64,000 bases of DNA from Hyalella azteca (Eukaryota; Arthropoda; Malacostraca; Amphipoda; Hyalellidae): NCBI RefSeq assembly GCF_000764305.2, contig NW_025935997.1:124001-188000 (forward strand). Direction: 5' to 3'. The translations under genes were made by a program, and so were the position numbers. This document shows, piece after piece, positions 56,285-64,000 of this stretch (the stretch's first letter is position 1; the number at the start of each line of letters is the position of its first letter). Below the pieces are notes generated by a model. The model searched no databases. It saw only the letters and a program-made list of their open reading frames with translations, and had not been told where the DNA came from.

Positions 56285-58976
56285 ATTGTACCTTAATCTA
56301 CTTTTCTACATAATTTCCGTGAATATTGAGGCATTTGTCACAAGGTGGCACCAGTTTTTCAATACCCTCCTGATAAAATTCTGCCGCCTGACTTGTTACA
56401 CCACTGCATCACAAATGTTTTGACTTCGTTATCGTATTGAAGACGCCGACCGCCCAGATGTTTCTTCAAGTTCACGAAAAAATGGTAGTCGCTGGGCGAC
56501 AGATCAGGGGGCTGGATGGAGGATGATCTAGAGCAGTGGTTCCCAAAGTGGGCGATATCGCCCCCCTAGGGGCGGTGGAAAGATTTTGGGGGGCGGTAAG
56601 GAAGAAGAGGGCGGTTGGGGGGCGATAGGGGGGCGGTAGTCCGAAGTCGATGTCAGAAGTTCGAACGTTTGCTTGACGATTGTACACAACGCGTGCAGCA
56701 CATGACTCACAGCGATGGTTTTTTCACCCAGATCTGTTTTTTTTAACCTCTCCTGGGTTTTCGTCTCGGCAAAATTAACGGCCGGACTCCCGGCCAATTT
56801 CCAAATTCAATGATCAAGGAATATATCTCAACCTATTGAACTTAACTCGATGAAACTTAGTACACGTATTCATTAGGGCCTAACAATAATGTTTAGCTCG
56901 TGAAAATTGCTTGAATTTTGCTATCGTTTGTTTTTGCCATCGTTTGTTTTTGCCATAGTTATATGGCAATACGGGCCGAAATTCACAGTGATCAAGTAAT
57001 TTCTTCCAAACTACCGAACATATTCGAACGAAATTTTGAATTTGCAGTCCTAACTGCCGAACGGTAATGCTTAGCTCCTGAAAATTTTTTCGATTGCGCC
57101 TTCGTTCGCTAGTTTTTTTTTATTTCACCTTCATTCGTGATTTAAACAGCAATACGTGTTTAAATTCACAATAATCAAGAAATTTTTTCCAAACTGCTGA
57201 ACAGATTTGAACGAAACTTAGTATTTAAATACCTAACCTCAGCAACGGTGATGTTTAGCTCGTTACAATGTTTTCTTTTTGCCTTTATACGGCTCTTGGT
57301 TAAACCGGCCGGTAGAAAAGCCGCTTGTTCCTCCAATTTCTGTGTAACTCGCGAACGAAAGCAAAATAAAAAAATTGTCACGAGCTAAACATCACCGTTG
57401 AGAGGTTAGGTATTTATATACAAAGTTTAATTGAAATTTGTTCTGTAGTTTGGAAGAAATTTCTTGATCGCCGCGAATTTAAGTGACAGATTACCCGGCG
57501 ATACGGGCCGGAAGTGTGAAATCAAGAATGATGATGAAATGAAAAAAAAAAAAAACTCGCAAACAAAGGTAAAATCTAAAAAAAATTTACAAGCTAAAAA
57601 ATCAGCGTTTGGTAGTTAGGAATGTATATTCAAAATTTCGTTCAAATCTGTTCAATAGTTTGGAAGAAATTCTTTGATAACTGCGAATTTCGGCCTGTTT
57701 CGCAATATACGCGTGACTCACGAATGAAAGTGACATTTAGAAAATTATAAGCTAAATAACACCGTTAGGTTCTGATGAATACATGTTCCAAGTTTCATAG
57801 AGCTGCGTTCATTAGTTTGGGACATTGGGAGATACTAATTGATAATTGAATTTGGGGATTGGTCGTGAGACCGGCCTCGAGTCCGGCCGTAAATTCGCCC
57901 GAGACGTCCTAGATTTCTAGCGCTTAAACAGTTAAAACAGCTGAAAAACATATTGGTTCACTAAATGGGGTTCCATTTGTGAAATACACATTTGTGTTTA
58001 ACCTTTATATTTTAAAATTGCAGCGTATTAAATTTCAAGAAAGAGGCGTATGTCTGTGGGGGGCGCTAGAAATTAACTAGGGAGCCATAGGGGGCGCCAG
58101 CCTGAAAAAGTTTGGGAACCACTGATCTAGAGTTTCCCATGTGAATGATTTGATGAGACCTTTGGTCTGATAAGCCACACGTGGACGGGCATTGTCAGGC
58201 AGCAAAGCAATACTTTTACTCAACTTGCCACGTCTTTTGTTCTGGATAGCACGTCGCAGATTTTCAATGTCTCACAATAAGACGCTGCAGTGATTGTCTG
58301 ATTACGAGGCAGAAACTCCACTAGCAATACTCCTTTTCTGTCTAAATAAAGTAATAAACTATGCACATGATTTTCCGGACAGAAATTGTTTACTTAAACT
58401 TCACTTATTTGGTTGATGATGAATGTCGCCATTCCATGGATTGTTGTTTCGATTCTGGTGTGACGTAGGCCACTCATGTTTCGTTACCAGTAACAATTTG
58501 GTGTAAAAATCATCACCTTAATTGTGGTACCGCGCAAAGAAAGTCAATGCACTGCCTAACAGTTGGGTTTTGTGCAAATCCGTCAACATTTTTGGAACCC
58601 AACGTGAACACAATTTCCGGTAATTCAAGTTCTCGGTCACAATGCGATACAAAACCCTACGAGAATATTGAGGAAAGCAGTCGGACAACGATGAAATTGT
58701 AAAGCGTTTATTTTCTCTCACCTTTTCGTCCACTTTCTGCACCAAATCTTCAATAACGACCGAAAGACGCCCACTCCGTTCTTCATCATGCACATTTGTG
58801 CGGTCATCTTTAAATGCTCTCACCTATTTCCTTATCATTCCATCACTCATAATGTTTTGTCCGTAACCTTCAACGATCTCACGATGAATATCGATCGGTT
58901 TTACGCCTTTAGCACTAAGAAGTCGTATACCAGCCAGTACTTCACAATCAACGGGACTCATGATTGTCGGAGGCAT
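56285..58976 (-). pseudogene. mariner transposase, interrupted
   Basis: On the minus strand the frame starts at 58976 (MPPTIMSPVD, then KGVKPIDIHREIVEGYGQN) and continues through the helix-turn-helix part FKDDRTNVHDEERSGRLSVV, FTISSLSDCFPQYSRRVLYR and WVPKMLTDLHKTQLLGSALT (58823-58518). The catalytic part between about 58500 and 58140 is damaged by stops and small deletions. The C-terminal end lies beyond the hAT insertion at 56525-56285, with a KLVPPCDKCLNIHGNYVEK motif near the end. The protein is dead through frameshifts and the insertion. Confidence 0.85.
56534..58124. mobile_element. non-autonomous hAT element with 3+3 inverted internal repeats
   Basis: The 1591-bp element starts CAGTGGTTCCCAAAGTGGGC and ends, inverted, with CAGTGGTTCCCAAACTTTTT. 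The target duplication ATCTAGAG is perfect (56526-56533 and 58125-58132). The inside is built of three direct copies (about 56811, 56990 and 57170) and three inverted copies (about 57370, 57580 and 57730) of a 180-bp unit with CTTCCAAACTxCxGAACAxAT and TTTAGCTCGT. No transposase frame is found. Confidence 0.9.
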
Positions 58977-59400
58977 CTTAAACACTCAGTAAACAACGCA
59001 TACAATGAAGAATCAGACTGTAATGGCGTCAGTGCGTAGACAAGAGATGTAGATAACCAGCGCGCACGCGCGGAACGCCGGCCGTAGCGCTGCGGCGGCG
59101 AAATCGCAAAACGGTACTTACTTAAGAAACATGCCTCGTAGTTCAAATCACAGAGGTAAGAATCACAAATGCAAGTCGTTAGCAATGATACTAATAGAAG
59201 AAGGGTACACGTTACAAAATATATTACGGGTAATGAATCACAAGCTTGCACAATTTCAATTGTTTTTTCACTGTGTCCAATTTACAACGTTTAAAATAAA
59301 AATAATGATTAAAGTGTATCTAATTATTTATTGTTTCCTATTCTTGTCTCAACCACCACATCATAGCATGTGAACTCTCTTAAATTACACATGAGTTCGC

Positions 59401-60859
59401 GATCAAACTTGGGGGTGGGAGGCACCATAAACACTCCGGGTGGGAGGCACATGCAGGAGGCCAGCTTCGCTCAACTTCACACTTTAATCCTATTCCTTTC
59501 TGTGGGTAAGAACGCTAGAGAGAATAGCAGCCTATGAAGTCCAGTTATACAGCAGCCACAGACACCGCTTAAGTATTCCCAACTTAAACGTGGTCGTACT
59601 GCACTGCATCTAACCAAACCTATTCCTGCCTAACCTCTTCTGGCCTAACCTACACACGTTGCAACATTTCTCCACCCAAAGCGAACATAACCTTATCTCA
59701 TTGGCTGCTGAACGTTAGAGAGGACGGGCAAGTGATAAGGCTGAGCCAGTTATTGGCTGCAAGTAGGTTGAAAGTCGGTGCAGCGTGTGTAGGTTGGGTC
59801 AGAAGAGGTTAGGCCATAGTTGGTGAGGCCGGATGCAGAACTGCCTGCTTGTCTGCGAGCATGCTGAAATTTTGGTTGAAGACATGCGGCACTATTATCT
59901 TTAAGTTGCGTATCACTGGTGCGGATTACGGTGTTCCGTCGTAGACTGTGGCTTCTTTCTCTGAGGCCGAGTAAAGTTATTGCATGCTGAGGTTGAGCGT
60001 TGACTCCATGGCTTATTTAAAGACTTAAATTTAGTGTTCACGGCCGCGCCCCCGTTCTGGGTCCGTGTTAGAAGGTTGCGTCCTGCTCTCCTATTTATCG
60101 TGACTTTACCCTCTATTCGCACTCTAACTGATAACTAACTTTAGCTAATATTAGTAGAAATTTAATGTTAGCTAGGACTAGAAGCTATAACAATGACTGT
60201 AACTCTGTAACTACAACCAATAACGATAACTATAACATGTACCCATAACTGGAACCCAAACTAAAATCCTGTGGTGCTTCCGCAGCTTCGAAATCTTCTA
60301 CGACTGTACGAGTGCGCTATCGCAGGGCATCGATACCAATTTAAACCTAGAACTTTAGGCTCAAGTTGCCAACTTCATAGTTTAAACGAATATTGTTTAG
60401 CTTTTGTTTCGTCCTGTACTCCACCTCTTAGATTTGTTCGGACTTATTACTCGTCCCGGTGTCCGTCTAGTGATATTTTTCTTCTAGAGTACCTTCAAAC
60501 CTATTTAATTTTGTTATGTTAGGGCTGTGAATTTAAGAAGTTTGCAAATAAAAAATATGCTATTTTCTCTCGAGCTTTGGTCAAATGATGGAATTGGCAT
60601 TAAAATTATGATCGCTTTTTATAAGAATTCTAAACATCAACTAGCAAAATCTGTGTAAGACAAGCTCTTTAATAATTTAAGCACTAGCAAAATACATCTT
60701 AAACTAGATAATAATGATTTATTTAAAGTTGTCCCAAATAATCATGATTTATTTAAAGTTGAATGCATAATTTGAACTCAGAACGTTGTAGTAAAACTGA
60801 GGTAAATATCTGTTAATTACGGAAACGCATCGTATACTACAACCTAAATTTTATTAGGA
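59401..60859. other. no gene recognised; small inverted repeat at 59625-59815
   Basis: CTAACCTCTTCTGGCCTAAC plus CTACACACGTTGCA (59630-59666) returns inverted at about 59780-59815, around 120 bp apart, a small foldback. 60130-60260 is low-complexity TAACTATAAC-like sequence. The remaining open frames are short and unrecognised. Confidence 0.5.
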
Positions 60860-60899
60860 CTTCGCAATGCTTTCAAGCAGTTTGTTTGAGCGAGCTGAC

Positions 60900-61260
60900 C
60901 GATGCAAAGACGGTTTTATCACATCACTTCTCTTTAACTTCACTTCTTGTTGTTTGTTTGTCTGCTACAAATCTTATAATCGATATTTAACACATTTCTA
61001 CTTGTCCAATCGATCTGAAAATTTGCGCACTTGCGTAAAGTCAAAGACAATGCTTGAATCAATTGACAAAATCAATAATTAAAAAAATTTAATTTATTAA
61101 GAATAAAACATATTGAATTTTTTTATATTTTAAAATAAAGTGAGAAATTCATTGTACATATGTAACATCGAAGACACTGGCCTCCTCAGAAGTGTTGTCT
61201 CTAAAAGGTAATTTTCGCATATTTTCACATATCCTTCAGGGTCATATTTTCTCTCGGTTT
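60900..61260 (+). repeat. dispersed repeat family, second copy (see 1005-1660)
   Basis: CTTCTCTTTAACTTCACTTC, TCTGCTACAAATCTTATAAT, GATCTGAAAATTTGC, GTGAGAAATTCATTGTACAT and AGAAGTGTTGTCT follow in the same order as in the first copy. Confidence 0.55.
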
Positions 61261-61340
61261 TATTCAGTTTGAGCAGCAAGCACTACTTTGTCAGCTGCCA
61301 TATCCGCTCAAGGCGGCACTGGCATGTGTTTCGTTGGGTG

Positions 61341-61537
61341 TTGCAACACAACACGCAGATGTGCTGCGTTCATTTGCAACACAACACGCAGATGTGCTGC
61401 GTTCATTTGCAACACAACACGCAGATGTGCTGCGTTCATTTGCAACACAACACGCAGATGTGCTGCGTTCATTTGCAACACAACACGCAGATGTGTTGCG
61501 TTCATTTGCAACACAACACGCAGATGTGCTGCGTTCA
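61341..61537 (+). repeat. 33-bp satellite array ending in an assembly gap
   Basis: Six near-identical units beginning TTGCAACACAACACGCAGAT and ending GTGCTGCGTTCAT stop exactly where the Ns begin. The period is 11 codons, so all frames stay open and very long repetitive open frames arise across the gap. Confidence 0.95.
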
Positions 61538-61683
61538 NNNNNNNNNNNNNNNNNNNNNNNNNNNNNNNNNNNNNNNNNNNNNNNNNNNNNNNNNNNNNNN
61601 NNNNNNNNNNNNNNNNNNNNNNNNNNNNNNNNNNNNNNNNNNNNNNNNNNNNNNNNNNNNNNNNNNNNNNNNNNNNNNNNNNN
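61538..61683. other. assembly gap (146 N)
   Basis: A run of undetermined bases follows the 33-bp array. The true array is probably longer than shown. Confidence 0.99.
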
Positions 61684-61829
61684 CCCCTGTATTTCCCTCG
61701 CCAGCTGCAGCTCAGCTGTTCCGCCAGCCGAATTTTTCGAGGGAACTTACTATACTCAACTCAACTCAGCTTTGTATTTTTCTCCTCCCTTTTCTCCGTT
61801 CAAGAAATCTAGTTCGTGCATTTACACTG

Positions 61830-62830
61830 GCTGGACAGAAAATAAAAGAGATAGTCGAAAAGCCCTCTACGGCCTCTAGAGAAAAGCCCTCTACGGCCTC
61901 TAGAAAAAAAAATGAAACCAAATCAGCCCAGCTAGAGATGAAAGTTTGCAAGTACTGCAAAGTGATCTCTCTGAGTGAAGTCCAGACGGTCACCTGTGAA
62001 CGATGCGATGATCTCATTTGTATCAGCTATTCGAAGTTGAGCTCTAAGGAGTACTCATTTCTCGTGGAATCTAAATTGCTTCGTTGGCTTTGCCGTGATT
62101 GCTAAAAACCAACTCTTGGTGTTGGAAAAAGAGAGGAGTCGGTGGAAGAGCACGAAAATGAGTCGAAATTGTTGAATGATGTAGTAAACTCCTTGAGTGA
62201 GATGGTGCGCTCGCTGAGTGACAAACTGAGCTCGCTATGCAATGAGCTCTCTGAAGTGAAGGCTCAGCTGAAAAATACGGAAGAAATGGAAGTAAAGAAC
62301 AAGACAGCTGATTAATCTGAAGTCGCTAGCGAAAGCTTACGTAAATTACTTGATAGAGAACGTACGAAGGCCAACCTGGTTTGGTTTGGGATTCCCGAAA
62401 GTACCGCATCTGATGCGAAGGACCGAGTGATGGATGACACGGCATTTGTTGTAGAATGTTGCAGCGAGATACTCAACACACCGATTGATGATCGGCGTGT
62501 TGAGTAACTTGCTGCAACATTCTACAACAAATGCGTAGCAAGAGGCAAACAAATCTCGATCGTAGTAAGAGGCTGCGCTCGAAAGATGCTGCTGTCAAAA
62601 CCTGCAGACCTCTGTTGGTGACTGTAAAGTATTCTGCTCAGGTTTTGAGCGTGCTGAAAACAGCGAAAAAGCTTGGAAAATCAGCTGATTACTAGTCAGT
62701 TTTCGTAAAGACAGATTCCACCCCTTTAGAGAGGGCGGTTTTTCGCTAGAAGTGGCAGGAAAAAATCAGGCGGAAAGGCATGGAAAATCAGGTCAATCAC
62801 TTCCAAGCTGTCAAGACAACACCGGCTGCT
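61830..62830 (+). pseudogene. LINE ORF1 protein (zinc finger, coiled coil, RRM-like)
   Basis: The first frame ends at 62105 and carries CKYCKVISLSEVQTVTCERC and WLCRDC, a PHD-like zinc finger common in ORF1 of arthropod CR1-group LINEs. It is preceded by a twice-repeated EKPSTASR segment (61857-61904). After the stop a coiled-coil stretch follows (SLSEMVRSLSDKLSSLCNEL, 62180-62290). An RRM-like part comes next (RTKANLVWFGIPES near 62370), then AKKLGKSADY and a basic end. Several stops and frameshifts separate the pieces. ORF1 proteins coat LINE RNA. Confidence 0.7.
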
Positions 62831-62989
62831 CACGGACTGTCAGAAGAGACGGAAGACAAGTAATTAAAAGGAATGATTTCCATAGATCAAGGCCTGTAAA
62901 TAATTTATGAAGTGACCGCATACATCAAAGTGAAAGTGCACAAAAAGTATAAAAATGTTTTCACACGAACTCGGATTCCGTTTTGAACA

Positions 62990-63701
62990 AAAAAAGTGAA
63001 CTGTTAACTGTGATCGCAAACGAGTGCATAGACATTATTTTTATTACAGAAACACTCCCTAAAAATCACAGGGGGAAAATTGCACCTATTGAATTTTAGC
63101 TGCCAGGTTTTGATTGTTTTCATAACTTAAATGAAGTGCAGTGCAGTAGAGGTGGGTTAGAACCTCTTATGGGGCCCAGCAAGTTGAGTTATCTGCAGAG
63201 CATCAGTCAGCTAGAGAATCAGTGTGGTGCGAACTTACTCTCAAATGCAAAGATATCCTCATAGGGGTAATTTATAAATCACCTAACAGCTCCTCCGATA
63301 ACAATAAAGTACTAAACAGCCTTTCACCGAGCATGATTTTCAGTAGGTCGCATACGTTGATTGTAGGTGACTTTAACCATCCAGAAATAGACTGGGCAGA
63401 TGAATCTTCTCCAAGAGATGGGAATCACTCAGCATCCTTGTTCCTGAAGTCTGTGCGAGACTCATTTTTAATCCAGAACATCACCAAGCCAACCCGTTTT
63501 AGGGGTAAACAGGCCCCAAATATTCTAGATCTTGTGTTTACTAGTGAAGAATCAATGATAGATGAGCTTCGCCACGAGGTTTTGTTGAGCAAAAGCCACC
63601 ACCAATCAATGTTTTTCAGTATTAAGTGCTGTGCAGAAAAGTCGCTTCGGAAGCGTGAACGTTTCAACTTTGCTAAAGGCGACTACGATAAACTCCGTTG
63701 A
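62990..63701 (+). pseudogene. LINE ORF2 endonuclease domain
   Basis: The frame from about 62990 gives ELLTVIANECIDIIFITETL, the first catalytic segment (Glu in TE). A frameshifted part and an open frame of 159 codons (63222-63701) follow, with IGVIYKSPNSSSDNN, LIVGDFNHPEIDW (the GDFN box) and ILDLVFTSEE. The last conserved His box reads SKSHHQS where families usually have SDH, so the catalytic Asp-His pair is altered. It would nick target DNA in an intact element. The reading frame ends at 63701, before any reverse transcriptase. Confidence 0.8.
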
Positions 63702-64000
63702 GCGGTGAATGCGGCGAATATTTCGGACTGTATTAACACTTTTCAGCCCCAGTTATTTTTTTTAGAAATTACATTTTTTATCAAATTTTTGGTGTTGGCT
63801 CTACCTAATTGATTAGGAAAATGTCTCAGTTTGCTTTTCTTTACAATAGTATTGCTAGAATACGATGTGCCATGTATGTACCACTGAGCATATCCAAGTA
63901 AATTTTTTATATTGAAAGAAAAAACAACCGTGTCCGAAATGCACTTCTATAATTGTAAATTGACAAGTTATATTACAGTTTCAGGATATAACAAATCTAA
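63702..64000. other. no gene recognised
   Basis: AT-rich sequence after the truncated LINE; nothing recognised. Confidence 0.5.

Larger units (their letters stand above)
56200..59138 (-). mobile_element. mariner element (about 1340 bp) split by a hAT insertion
   Basis: The left end CCAGGCATGTTTTTCAAG and the inverted right end CGAGGCATGTTTCTTAAG form terminal inverted repeats of about 30 bp with TA on both sides (56198-56199, 59139-59140). Removing the nested hAT and one target copy leaves 1340 bp, the usual mariner size. The empty site is visible in copy A near 39520. Confidence 0.9.
48935..59400 (+). repeat. segmental duplication, copy B
   Basis: Collinear with 32925-39800 in direct orientation. 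Interrupted by a Tc1-like element (53304-54370) and by a mariner with a nested hAT (56200-59138). After the mariner the match to copy A resumes with GGTAAGAATCAC and runs to ATGTGAACTCTCTTAAA near 59390. Divergence in introns is clear but alignment by eye is easy. Confidence 0.88.
61830..63701 (+). mobile_element. 3'-truncated CR1-like LINE (ORF1 and start of ORF2)
   Basis: ORF1 remnants (61830-62830) are followed after about 150 bp by the apurinic-endonuclease part of ORF2 (62990-63701), all on the plus strand. Similarity ends at a stop near 63701 with no reverse transcriptase in the window. Unusually for a LINE relic it is the 5' part that is kept. Confidence 0.8.

Noticed and set aside
61269..62105. 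278-aa frame with repeated histidine/cysteine units joined across the gap to a zinc-finger segment
   Set aside because: The first part is the 33-bp satellite and the middle is N. Only the part after the gap has protein evidence.

Overview
The window is eukaryotic genomic DNA: spliced genes with GT-AG introns, no operons, and a very high load of retrotransposons and DNA transposons. The mix (CR1/Jockey-like LINEs, Gypsy-like LTR elements, a Penelope-like GIY-YIG fragment, mariner, Tc1, several hAT elements, a Maverick/Polinton) points to an invertebrate, most likely an arthropod. The species cannot be named from sequence alone.

Four host genes can be supported. Two are tiny and lie near 22-25 kb: a PIGBOS1-like microprotein gene (two exons, 68 aa) and, just downstream, an unrecognised 61-aa single-pass membrane protein (two exons in compatible phase). 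The other two are direct-tandem paralogues of a METTL24-like type II membrane methyltransferase, seven exons each: copy A at 34.5-39.5 kb (311 aa) and copy B at 50.4-56.1 kb (309 aa). They sit in a segmental duplication (about 32.9-39.8 kb and 48.9-59.4 kb). Six of the seven exons have identical lengths in the two copies, so the gene models support each other.

Region by region: 0-12 kb is a graveyard of LTR and LINE pieces. It includes a solo LTR with a 5-bp target duplication inserted in a LINE microsatellite tail, and a palindromic hAT MITE with an 8-bp target duplication. 12-20.6 kb is a set of nested inverted repeats around a large foldback (16.1-19.2 kb). 22-25 kb holds the two microprotein genes. 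25-32 kb holds an LTR remnant with a tRNA-Lys-like primer-binding site, a hAT element with a transposase C-terminus, a candidate dimeric tRNA SINE, foldback MITEs and a Penelope-like fragment. 41-45 kb is a decayed Maverick/Polinton (adintovirus-like) element on the minus strand with recognisable polymerase, phospholipase A2-like, integrase, minor capsid and major capsid pieces. 46-48 kb has LINE, Gypsy-integrase and SINE fragments.

Copy B of the duplication carries three insertions missing from copy A: a Tc1-like element in intron 4, a mariner downstream of the gene, and a hAT inside that mariner. Copy A supplies the empty sites. Copy A carries its own small inverted-repeat element and an in-frame 75-bp ladder that repeats the start of exon 6. 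61-64 kb is a 33-bp satellite running into an assembly gap, then the 5' part of another CR1-like LINE (ORF1 and the endonuclease part of ORF2). Many of the long open frames here are artefacts of tandem repeats whose period is a multiple of three.
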